From Spirochaetes bacterium RBG_16_67_19 (GTDB taxonomy: Bacteria > Spirochaetota > Spirochaetia > SZUA-6 > DRHE01), in NCBI GenBank assembly GCA_001829505.1, contig MIBK01000056.1, positions 4,099 through 9,171 on the forward strand: a stretch of DNA of 5,073 nt, read 5' to 3'. The notes under the pieces are model-generated. The model saw only the letters and a list, made by a program, of their open reading frames with translations, was not told where the DNA came from and did not search any database. The position numbers and the translations under genes are program-made. Below are positions 1 through 5,073 of the stretch, piece by piece (position 1 is the first letter of the stretch; every line of letters begins with the position of its first letter).

Positions 1-424
1 GGAAGTCGCCCACCGCCTCCAGCTGCTGCACGTGCCACTCCAGCTCCCGCATGTACTGCTCCAGGCGCAGGCGCCGGTCGGCGGCCTCCCGCCACTTCTC
101 CCGGTAGCGGTCCAGCAGGCGCCGGCGGCTCTTCTCGCCGGTGGGGTCCTCGCGGGCCAGCTCGAAGATCTCCCGGATCTCCCCCAGGGCCAGGCCGTAC
201 CCCTTGAGTTGCTGCACGCGCTGCAGATGCACCAGGTCGGTGTCCGTGTAGCGGCGATGGAGGCTGGCCCGTTCGGGAGGCGCCAGGATGCCCAGCTCCT
301 CGTAATAGCGGATGGTGCGGATGGTGACCCCGGCCCGGCGGGCCAGCTCCCCGATCCGGCAGCTCTTCTCCCGGGTCCGGGCGGATGAAATATGACGTGC
401 CACGTCAGAATCAGAGTAAGGCAT
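1..424 (-). CDS. MerR-family transcriptional regulator (C-terminus cut by window edge)
   Basis: This is a DNA-binding regulator of the MerR family; 141 residues are visible and the 3' end lies beyond the left edge. The helix-turn-helix is at about residues 24-47 (IGELARRAGVTIRTIRYYEE), followed by the wing region (LHRRYTDTDLVHLQRV, about 55-70) and the LKGYGLALGEI segment typical of the family. From about residue 97 there is a charged, Arg/Glu/Leu-rich helix that fits the dimerisation coiled coil. The only cysteine seen is C22, ahead of the DNA-binding domain, so the visible part lacks the cysteine ligands of the metal-sensing MerR/ZntR/CueR types; the effector is unknown. ATG at 424 is the most upstream start, since an in-frame TGA directly precedes it, but it has no clear Shine-Dalgarno sequence. 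GTG at 403 is an alternative and would give a more usual short N-terminus. The gene lies 74 bp downstream of the permease on the same strand. Confidence 0.9.
   Translation of the reverse strand, partial: MPYSDSDVARHISSARTREKSCRIGELARRAGVTIRTIRYYEELGILAPPERASLHRRYTDTDLVHLQRVQQLKGYGLALGEIREIFELAREDPTGEKSRRRLLDRYREKWREAADRRLRLEQYMRELEWHVQQLEAVGDF
393..407. promoter_or_regulatory. 15-bp perfect palindrome, candidate MerR operator
   Basis: The sequence TGACGTG-C-CACGTCA has two perfect 7-bp arms around a single central base. It overlaps codons 6-11 of the MerR gene if translation starts at 424, or sits at the start codon if GTG 403 is used. MerR-type dimers bind such short palindromes, often at their own promoters, so autoregulation is a reasonable inference. 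Binding by this regulator is not shown by the sequence. Confidence 0.5.
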
Positions 425-441
425 TCAGGGCATGGCGTCAA
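413..441 (-). promoter_or_regulatory. possible sigma70-like promoter for the MerR gene
   Basis: On the minus strand TTGACG (441-436) is a good -35 box. A 17-bp spacer leads to TACTCT (418-413), a poor -10 with 3 of 6 consensus bases. Transcription would start near 406-404, inside the palindrome at 393-407, and would favour the GTG start at 403. The weak -10 makes this tentative; the regulator may instead be read through from the upstream transporter operon. Confidence 0.25.
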
Positions 442-498
442 GACGGCTGAAAGAAGACCGTACCGCCGGGCGGCGGGCCGGGCGGTGGGCAGCCGAGG

Positions 499-1443
499 CT
501 ATATCGAGCGGATTTCGCGGCGCTGGAACACGATGTAGGAAACCGCGAAGCACAACACCAGGATGGCCACCAGGAAGACGATCTGGGGAAACACCATGAG
601 CAGGCTCTGGTCCAGCGACAGCGGTCCGGCGAAACGGGACAGGGAAATGTCCTCGTTGCGGCCCACGGCTACCAGGGCCGAGGCGGTCCTGCGCAGCGGG
701 TCCACGATCACGGCCATGCTCTCCAGGTACATGCGCATGGGCGAGAACAGGGAGAGGGTGCGCTCCAGCTCGGCCATCCGCATGACGTACCCGGTCTGGG
801 ACTCCCCGGACAGCGGCGGGGCCGCGCTGGCCGCGGCCGGGATCAGGAAGGAGAAGAAGATCCAGGAGGCCAGGGAGGCCAGGGCGGAGGTGGTGATGGA
901 ACGGAACAGGATCGAGAACAGGATGGCCACCCCCAGCCAGAAACAGACGTACACCAGGCTCACCAGCAGGTAGAAGAAGATGCGGTACAGCTCTTCGGCC
1001 CCCGGCACCACCCCCAGGGTGACCAGGCCCAGCCCGGTGATGACCAGCACGATGGCCGTCAGGGTCACCCCGATCACCAGCACCCCGGCCAGGAACTTGC
1101 CGTTGATCACCGCGTCCCGGTGCAGGGGCTGGGCCAGCAGCTTGCTCAGGGTCCCTTCGTTCCACTCCCGGTTGATCGAATCGAAGCCCAGGATCAGCCC
1201 GACCAGCGGCCCGAAAAAGGCCACGAACTGCACCAGCGGGAAACCGATGCCCGAGGAGGTGAACAGCATCAGGAACACGAAGGTCGGCTTGACCTCGCCC
1301 TCCAGGTCCTGGGCGATCTTCAGCCCCGCCATGTAGACCATCAGCACGCTCACCATGGCGATCAGGGAGAACAGGATCAGGAAACGGCTGCTGGAGAAGT
1401 GGTCGGAGACCTCTTTCCGCATGATGGCCCGCAGCGCGCTCAT
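499..1443 (-). CDS. ABC-2 type transporter permease (NosY-like family)
   Basis: This 314-residue integral membrane protein is the channel-forming subunit of an ABC exporter and pairs with the ATPase encoded just upstream. Six hydrophobic segments can be read at about 21-39, 66-87, 117-145, 152-181, 186-205 and 281-305. The cytoplasmic loop after the second carries the family hallmark DSINREWNEGTLSKLLAQPL (88-107), followed by HRDAVINGKF; in ABC-2 permeases this is the ATPase-coupling region. A long loop at about 206-280 lies between the last two segments, probably outside the membrane. The start is ATG at 1443: its first bases overlap the ATPase stop (ATGA), and GGGAGA stands about 8 nt upstream. 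The open frame continues upstream to 1620, but that stretch is low-complexity Gly/Ala/Arg/His sequence in a shadow frame of the ATPase. The family resemblance is to NosY/ABC2_membrane_2 proteins; the substrate is unknown. Confidence 0.92.
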   Translation of the reverse strand: MSALRAIMRKEVSDHFSSSRFLILFSLIAMVSVLMVYMAGLKIAQDLEGEVKPTFVFLMLFTSSGIGFPLVQFVAFFGPLVGLILGFDSINREWNEGTLSKLLAQPLHRDAVINGKFLAGVLVIGVTLTAIVLVITGLGLVTLGVVPGAEELYRIFFYLLVSLVYVCFWLGVAILFSILFRSITTSALASLASWIFFSFLIPAAASAAPPLSGESQTGYVMRMAELERTLSLFSPMRMYLESMAVIVDPLRRTASALVAVGRNEDISLSRFAGPLSLDQSLLMVFPQIVFLVAILVLCFAVSYIVFQRREIRSI

Positions 1444-2198
1444 GCCGTGCTCTCCCGGAAATAGCGCAGGTAGATCTGCTCCAGGGTGTACTCCTCGCCG
1501 CCGACCCCGAACTTGGCGGTGCGCAGCTCGGCCAGCGTGCCCTGGGCCACCAGGCGGCCCGTGATCATGATGCCGATCCGCGTGCACACCCGCTCCACCT
1601 GCTCCAGCAGGTGGGAGCACAGCAGCACCGTCATGCCGTGCTCCCGGGTGAGGCGCTCGATGACCTCCAGCATGCGCGCGGTGCCGTCCGGATCCAGGCC
1701 GATGGTCGGCTCGTCCAGGAAGGCGATGCGCGGCTGCTTCAGCAGCACCTCCGCCAGGCCCAGCCGCTGGCGCATGCCCCTGGAGTAGGCCCCGATCTTC
1801 TTGCCGGCCTCCTCCGCCAGGCCCACGGCCCGCAGGGCGGCCCGCGCGCGCTCGCCGGCCTCTTTCGCCGGCAGGCCGTTCAACTCGGCGATGAAGTCCA
1901 GCATCTGGCGGGCGTCCAGGTCCCGGTAAAAGCCCATGTTCTCCTGCAGGTAGCCGATCTGGCGCTTGACCCGGATGGGCTGGCGGCGGGGGTCCAGGCC
2001 GAAAACGCGGGCCGTGCCCGAGGAGGGCTCGGTGAGGCCCAGCAGCATCAGCAGGGTCGTGGTCTTGCCCGCCCCGTTGGGGCCCAGGAAGCCGAACACC
2101 TCCCCCTCGGCCACGCTGAGGTTCAGGCGGTCCACGGCCACCTGCGCGCCGTAGCGCTTGCAGAGCTCCTGGGTCTGGATCGCCGGCTGCCCCGGCAT
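1440..2198 (-). CDS. ABC transporter ATP-binding protein (CcmA/NatA-type exporter ATPase)
   Basis: This is the nucleotide-binding subunit that powers the adjacent ABC-2 permease from the cytoplasmic side. Counting from ATG 2198 (252 residues): Walker A GPNGAGKTT at 39-47, Q-loop glutamine in GYLQEN at 85, signature YSRGMRQR at 138-145 (the variant usual in ABC-2 exporters instead of LSGGQ), Walker B IAFLDEPT at 158-165, D-loop GLDP at 167-170 and switch histidine H196 in CSHLLEQ. All catalytic motifs are intact. A GTG at 2213 is also in frame and overlaps the TGA of the NEW3 gene, but the Shine-Dalgarno sequence AGGAGG (2218-2213) runs into that GTG. ATG 2198, with 14 nt of spacing, is therefore preferred, though the spacing is long. 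The C-terminal 30 residues (EEYTLEQIYLRYFRES) match the tail of other exporter ATPases. The stop overlaps the permease start, which implies translational coupling. Confidence 0.93.
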   Translation of the reverse strand: MPGQPAIQTQELCKRYGAQVAVDRLNLSVAEGEVFGFLGPNGAGKTTTLLMLLGLTEPSSGTARVFGLDPRRQPIRVKRQIGYLQENMGFYRDLDARQMLDFIAELNGLPAKEAGERARAALRAVGLAEEAGKKIGAYSRGMRQRLGLAEVLLKQPRIAFLDEPTIGLDPDGTARMLEVIERLTREHGMTVLLCSHLLEQVERVCTRIGIMITGRLVAQGTLAELRTAKFGVGGEEYTLEQIYLRYFRESTA

Positions 2199-2209
2199 AG
2201 GGGGTTGGC

Positions 2210-3361
2210 TCACCTCCTGCCCAGCCAGCGGAACAGCACCGCCAGCCCGCCGATCACCAGCACGATGATGGCGATCCCGATCCAGCCGAACACCGAGGAG
2301 GCCTTGACCGTCACCCGGAACTCGATGGGCTTGGAAACCTTCTCCCCGTTGGCCTTCAGCTCCAGGGAGTAGTCCCCCACCAGGGCCTTCTCGTGCGGGG
2401 TGACGATCACCTCCACCTGCCGCGTTTCGCCGGAGGCCAGGCCATCGACCGCATCCGGGACGAAATCCACGATCCAGTTTTCCGGCTGGAAGGAAAACAG
2501 CCCGACGTGGTTCTGCGGGGCGGTGCCGGTGTTCTTGACGCTGATCGCCAGGCGCGCCGGCTTGCCCTGCTGGGCGGAGAGGGACAGCACCCCGGAGACG
2601 CTCTCCACCGCCAGGTCGTAGGTCCCGGTGAGCACCACGGTCAGGGTGGTTTCGGCGAAGGCCGCCCCGGAGCTGATGCGCACGGCGACCGGAAACTCCC
2701 CCGCCCTGGCCCCGGCGGGAGGCTTGACCTCCACGGTGAGCTTGCCCGAGCGCTTGGCCCGCAGCTGGAAGCTGGAGATGTAGCGCGGCTCGTAGGCCGG
2801 CTTGAAGTTGATCTCCCAGCCCTCCGGTCCGCGGGCGGCCAGGTCAAAGACGGTGTCCTCCTCCAGCTTGTTCTCCAGCTCCAGGGAGAACTCGTAGAAC
2901 ACCTCCGAGGAGCCCCGCAGGATCGGGTAGGCGGTGGTCAGGCCGATGCCCGCCGTTCCCCGGGCCTGTTCCCGCCGCTCGCGCACCAGGGCGTAGAAGG
3001 TCTCGCCCAGGTCAAGGTCGCCCGCCTGGGCTTCCACCCGGAACTGGTAGCGGCCCGCGCGCAGCTCCAGCGGCGGAGCGGCCTCGAGGCTCAGGGTCTT
3101 GGACTGTCCGGCCGGCAGGTAGACCCCGGTCACGGTCAGGCTGGAGCTCTTGATCGCCGTGTTCCAGCCCGCGGGCTTCTCGGCCACGCGCACGTTCACG
3201 CTCTGGTCCTCCGCGCCCTTGTTCTGGAGGATAAGGCCCACGGTGATGGTCTCGCCCAGGAACACCTCCACCCCCGGATACTCGAAGGCCAGGCTGACCC
3301 GGCCCTGCTGTCCGAACACGGGCAGTCCGACCAGGCCCAAAAATAAAATCCAGCGCAGCAT
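2210..3361 (-). CDS. NEW3-domain membrane-anchored protein, exporter-associated
   Basis: This is a 383-residue secreted protein with a signal peptide at about 1-18 (MLRWILFLGLVGLPVFG, then QQG) and a single C-terminal membrane helix at about 357-378 followed by RWLGRR, so the bulk should lie outside the cytoplasmic membrane. The outer part contains three similar Ig-like units. Each has an Asn-containing strand (N47, N164, N277), a Trp 18-19 residues later (PAGW66, PEGW182, PENW296), and a (A/V)G-x-(Y/F) motif 33-39 residues further on (102-105, 220-223, 328-331). This pattern fits the NEW3 (NPCBM-associated) domain, found in membrane proteins often encoded beside ABC-2 exporters. No enzyme motif is seen. 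The frame can be opened at TTG 3397, but that TTG is the first triplet of a likely -35 box, so ATG 3361 is preferred. The role in transport is unknown; binding of a cell-surface or exported ligand is inference. Confidence 0.85.
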   Translation of the reverse strand: MLRWILFLGLVGLPVFGQQGRVSLAFEYPGVEVFLGETITVGLILQNKGAEDQSVNVRVAEKPAGWNTAIKSSSLTVTGVYLPAGQSKTLSLEAAPPLELRAGRYQFRVEAQAGDLDLGETFYALVRERREQARGTAGIGLTTAYPILRGSSEVFYEFSLELENKLEEDTVFDLAARGPEGWEINFKPAYEPRYISSFQLRAKRSGKLTVEVKPPAGARAGEFPVAVRISSGAAFAETTLTVVLTGTYDLAVESVSGVLSLSAQQGKPARLAISVKNTGTAPQNHVGLFSFQPENWIVDFVPDAVDGLASGETRQVEVIVTPHEKALVGDYSLELKANGEKVSKPIEFRVTVKASSVFGWIGIAIIVLVIGGLAVLFRWLGRR

Positions 3362-3368
3362 GAAAAAG

Positions 3369-3397
3369 AAACTACGGGAAAGCGCGGCCGCGGTCAA
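3369..3397 (-). promoter_or_regulatory. sigma70-like promoter of the NEW3/ABC operon
   Basis: On the minus strand TTGACC (3397-3392) is followed by a 17-bp spacer and TAGTTT (3374-3369). The -35 box matches 5 of 6 consensus bases and the -10 box 3 of 6. The -10 box ends 7 nt before ATG 3361, so the predicted transcript begins at or within about a base of the start codon. No Shine-Dalgarno sequence precedes that ATG (the run is pyrimidine-rich, CTTTTTC), which fits a leaderless mRNA. Confidence 0.5.
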
Positions 3398-3412
3398 GTG
3401 AGCGAACTTGAC
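3393..3412. promoter_or_regulatory. inverted repeat joining two divergent -35 boxes, candidate operator
   Basis: GTCAAGT (3393-3399) and ACTTGAC (3406-3412) are perfect 7-bp inverted arms around a 6-bp centre (GAGCGA). Each arm contains five of the six bases of the -35 box of one of the two divergent promoters. A protein bound here would block both promoters at once. Part of the symmetry is expected from two -35 boxes facing apart, but the extra matching bases (AGT/ACT) extend it beyond that. Confidence 0.5.
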
Positions 3413-3436
3413 GCCCCCCGGGGCCGCTCCTATAAT
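3408..3436 (+). promoter_or_regulatory. strong sigma70-type promoter of the alcohol dehydrogenase gene
   Basis: TTGACG (3408-3413), a 17-bp spacer and a perfect TATAAT (3431-3436) give 11 of 12 consensus matches with ideal spacing. The transcript should start near 3442-3444, only about 14 nt before the start codon and directly at the Shine-Dalgarno sequence. The strength and simplicity of this promoter suggest high expression unless the overlapping inverted repeat is occupied. Confidence 0.8.
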
Positions 3437-3443
3437 CGCCCCC

Positions 3444-3450
3444 AGGAGGT
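3444..3450 (+). promoter_or_regulatory. Shine-Dalgarno sequence of the alcohol dehydrogenase gene
   Basis: AGGAGGT lies 6 nt before ATG 3457, a near-ideal match and spacing that fixes the start at 3457. It sits at the very 5' end of the predicted transcript. Confidence 0.85.
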
Positions 3451-3456
3451 ACCCGA

Positions 3457-4695
3457 ATGAATTTGATGGAACGCTTCCGCCGCCAGTTCGCCTTCAATTG
3501 GGGCGTGGGCACGATCGAGTTCGGCGCCGGCAAGGTCGCCCAGCTGGGCCCCATCGCCAAGGCCATGAAGGCGCGCAACCTGCTGGTGGTGACCGACAAG
3601 GCGATCGCCAAGACCGATATCCTGGGCAAGGTCGAGGATTCCCTGAAAGGGGCCAAGGTCAGCTACACGGTTTTCGGCGAGGTGGAGCCCAACCCGCTGG
3701 ACACCATCGTCGAGAAGGGCGCGGCCATCGCCAGGGAAACCAAGGCCGGGGCCATCGTCGGCCTGGGCGGGGGCAGCTCCATCGATACGGCCAAGGGCAT
3801 CTCCGTCATCGCCACCAACCCGGGAAGCATCCGGGACTTCCAGATCACCTCCCCGGCGGACTTTTTGAAGATGAAGATCCATCCCCTGCCGCTGATCGCC
3901 ATCCCCACAACTTCCGGCACGGGCACGGAAGGCAACTTCTGGGCCATCGTCACCCACACGGAGAAGTGGAACAAGATGGCCATCGGCGGACCACCGCAGT
4001 ACCCGGGCGGGCCCTGCATCGCGGCCAAGGTGTCGATCAACGATCCGCAGCTCACCGTCACCCTGCCGCCCTTCCAGACCGCCAGCACGGGACTGGACGC
4101 CTTCGCCCACCACTACGACTCCTACACGGCCAACCTGGCGACCCCCATTTCGGACGCCATTTCCGAGTACAGCATGAAGCTGATCCGCAACTTCCTGCCG
4201 ATCGCCTACACCAATGGGAAGGACCTGGAGGCGCGGGAAATGATGATGCTGGCCAGCCTGTTGGGCGGCATCTCCTTCGCCAACAGCGACTGCTCGGCCG
4301 TCCACTGCCTGGGGGAGGCCCTGGGCGGCCTGTACGGCAACCCGCCGCGGCCGGTGGTGGCCCACGGCCTGGCCTGCTCCCTGTTCATGCCCTGGGTCAT
4401 GGAGTTCAACTGCCTGACCGACCCGGTGAAGCACGCCAACGTGGCCCGCTTCCTGGGCGAGGACGTGAGCGGCCTGACCCTGAACGTGGCCGCCCACCGC
4501 TGCGTGGATGGGGTCAAGCGCCTGATCCGCTCCGTGGGCCTGCCTACCAGCCTGGAGGCCGTGGGGGTGAAGAAGGAGGACCTGCCTGCGGTGGCCGAGC
4601 GGGCCACCTGGAACGTGTCCGTGGACTCCAATCCGCGGCCGGTCAACCTCGATATTTTCCTGGATCTCCTGAACAAGGCCTACAAGGGCTGGTAG
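3457..4695 (+). CDS. iron-containing (group III) alcohol dehydrogenase
   Basis: This is an NAD(P)-dependent, metal-containing dehydrogenase that interconverts alcohols and aldehydes or ketones; it is cytoplasmic, with no signal peptide. Its 412 residues are slightly more than the family's usual 380-390. The cofactor-binding motifs GGGSSIDTAKG (104-114) and PTTSGTGTE (150-158) are clear. The metal ligands of the family can be placed at D214 and H218 (TGLDAFAHH), H283 (VHCLGE) and H303 (AHGLA). Two things are unusual. The position four residues after the third ligand, histidine in FucO-type enzymes (VHxxAH), is E287. The stretch between the last two ligands is 20 residues rather than about 14, through an added NPPRPVVA segment. 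The C-terminus keeps the family pattern NPRPVNLDIFLDLLNKA. The substrate cannot be named. The gene appears monocistronic, with its own promoter and terminator. Confidence 0.93.
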   Translation: MNLMERFRRQFAFNWGVGTIEFGAGKVAQLGPIAKAMKARNLLVVTDKAIAKTDILGKVEDSLKGAKVSYTVFGEVEPNPLDTIVEKGAAIARETKAGAIVGLGGGSSIDTAKGISVIATNPGSIRDFQITSPADFLKMKIHPLPLIAIPTTSGTGTEGNFWAIVTHTEKWNKMAIGGPPQYPGGPCIAAKVSINDPQLTVTLPPFQTASTGLDAFAHHYDSYTANLATPISDAISEYSMKLIRNFLPIAYTNGKDLEAREMMMLASLLGGISFANSDCSAVHCLGEALGGLYGNPPRPVVAHGLACSLFMPWVMEFNCLTDPVKHANVARFLGEDVSGLTLNVAAHRCVDGVKRLIRSVGLPTSLEAVGVKKEDLPAVAERATWNVSVDSNPRPVNLDIFLDLLNKAYKGW

Positions 4696-4715
4696 GCGGG
4701 CCTGTAAAGCTGAAA

Positions 4716-4749
4716 GGGGCTCCGCCGAAAGGGGAGCCCCGATTTTTTT
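4716..4749 (+). terminator. intrinsic terminator after the alcohol dehydrogenase gene
   Basis: GGGGCTCC (4716-4723) pairs perfectly with GGAGCCCC (4733-4740). Inside it, CC (4725-4726) can pair with GG (4731-4732) to close a GAAA tetraloop, leaving G4724 bulged. Seven T residues follow at 4743-4749. It begins 20 bp after the stop codon. Read from the other strand the hairpin is followed only by TTTCAGCTTT, so termination of the convergent livF transcript here is possible but weaker. Confidence 0.88.
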
Positions 4750-4761
4750 CCCTCGCCGGCC

Positions 4762-5073
4762 TCAACCGCCGAGGTAGGCCTTCTTCACGTGCTCGTTGGC
4801 CAGCATCTCCCGCGCGGGACCCTGCAGGGCGATGCTGCCGGTCTCCAGCACGTAGGCCTGGTCGGCCAGGTGCAGGGCCAGCACGGCGTTCTGCTCGATC
4901 AGCAGCACCGAAAAGCCCAGCTCCTTGAACTGGCGGATGATTTTGGCGATTTCCTGGACCATGATCGGGGACAGGCCCATGGAGGGCTCGTCCATCAGGA
5001 TCAGCTTGGGCCTGGCCATCAGGGCCCGGCCCATGGCCAGCATCTGCTGTTCCCCTCCGCTCAGGGTCTTGGC
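4762..5073 (-). CDS. livF: LivF-type branched-chain amino acid ABC transporter ATPase (N-terminus cut by window edge)
   Basis: The C-terminal 103 residues of an ABC ATPase are visible; the family is about 230-240 residues long, so more than half lies beyond the right edge. The frame runs open to the last base. The signature LSGGEQQ, Walker B LILMDEPS and D-loop GLSP appear in order, followed by LLIEQNA, where Gln replaces the usual switch histidine; that EQN motif and the tail EHVKKAYLGG are typical of LivF. LivF, with LivG, powers uptake of leucine, isoleucine and valine, or of related amides and aromatic acids in some bacteria, through LivH and LivM with a periplasmic binding protein. It is convergent with the alcohol dehydrogenase gene, 66 bp apart. 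As the 3' end of the gene meets the terminator region, it is probably the last gene of its operon. The exact transported compound cannot be read from this piece. Confidence 0.93.
   Translation of the reverse strand, partial: AKTLSGGEQQMLAMGRALMARPKLILMDEPSMGLSPIMVQEIAKIIRQFKELGFSVLLIEQNAVLALHLADQAYVLETGSIALQGPAREMLANEHVKKAYLGG

Noticed and set aside
462..486. GC-rich hairpin (ACCGCC ... GGCGGT) after the permease stop
   Set aside because: It has a 6-bp stem with a 13-nt loop, and the minus-strand sequence that follows (ACGGTCTTCTTTC) has no real T-tract, so an intrinsic terminator is not supported.
862..890. Short direct repeats (GGAGGCCAGG-type) in the permease gene
   Set aside because: They come from repeated Ala-Leu-Ala-Ser codons in a membrane segment and do not form a separate repeat element.
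425..1165. 246-codon minus-strand open frame inside the permease region
   Set aside because: It is a Pro/Gly/Arg/His-rich shadow in another frame of the permease, caused by high GC; it has no domain and no ribosome binding site.
1444..1620. 59-residue N-terminal extension of the permease
   Set aside because: It overlaps the ATPase coding region in another frame, is low-complexity, and a proper start with a ribosome binding site exists at 1443.
1611..2372. 253-codon plus-strand open frame antisense to the ATPase
   Set aside because: The composition is Gln/Leu/His/Gly/Ala-rich, typical of the antisense of GC-rich coding sequence, and it crosses the junction of two well-supported genes.
3416..3423. 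CCCCGGGG palindrome in the spacer of the dehydrogenase promoter
   Set aside because: An 8-bp GC-only palindrome is expected by chance in DNA of this composition, and no further symmetry surrounds it.
3430..4497. 355-codon minus-strand open frame antisense to the dehydrogenase
   Set aside because: It is the antisense shadow of a high-GC gene, with no start signal and no recognisable motif.
3408..4928. 506-codon plus-strand open frame across the dehydrogenase and terminator
   Set aside because: Its translation is low-complexity Gly/Arg/His/Pro sequence, it runs through the terminator hairpin and into livF antisense, and the dehydrogenase in the neighbouring frame has all its family motifs.

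Overview
The window is high-GC bacterial DNA, densely packed with genes. It comes from a chromosome-like region with no sign of mobile elements, tRNA or rRNA genes, or CRISPR arrays. The gene set suggests a Gram-negative or similar non-model bacterium, possibly an anaerobe of the Desulfobacterota type: an iron-type alcohol dehydrogenase, a branched-chain amino acid ABC transporter ATPase (LivF), a NEW3-domain membrane protein with an ABC-2 exporter, and a MerR regulator. That taxonomic guess is inference and weak.

Layout, left to right. (1) 1-424, minus strand: a MerR-family regulator, cut by the window edge at its C-terminal end, with a perfect 15-bp palindrome over its 5' end. (2) 425-498: a 74-bp gap without a gene. 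(3) 499-3361, minus strand: a three-gene operon, transcribed right to left. It encodes a secreted and membrane-anchored protein with three NEW3/Ig-like repeats, an ABC ATPase, and an ABC-2 type permease. The cistrons are very tightly joined: the permease start overlaps the ATPase stop, and the ATPase start region overlaps the stop of the NEW3 gene. (4) 3362-3456: a compact divergent control region. Two sigma70-type promoters stand back to back, and their -35 boxes form the two arms of a perfect inverted repeat. (5) 3457-4695, plus strand: an iron-containing alcohol dehydrogenase with a strong ribosome binding site, followed by a clear intrinsic terminator at 4716-4749. (6) 4762-5073, minus strand: the C-terminal part of LivF, convergent with the dehydrogenase and running off the right edge.

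How the parts may work together: the three-gene operon looks like an ABC-2 export or membrane-remodelling system with an extracytoplasmic NEW3 partner; its substrate cannot be read from sequence. The dehydrogenase is transcribed divergently from it, and the shared inverted repeat could couple the two promoters. The MerR gene lies directly downstream of the permease and could regulate the transporter, itself, or something beyond the left edge. I see no clearly novel system. The most interesting items are the symmetrical divergent promoter, the likely leaderless start of the NEW3 gene, the triple-repeat NEW3 partner of the exporter, and the unusual active-site region of the dehydrogenase.
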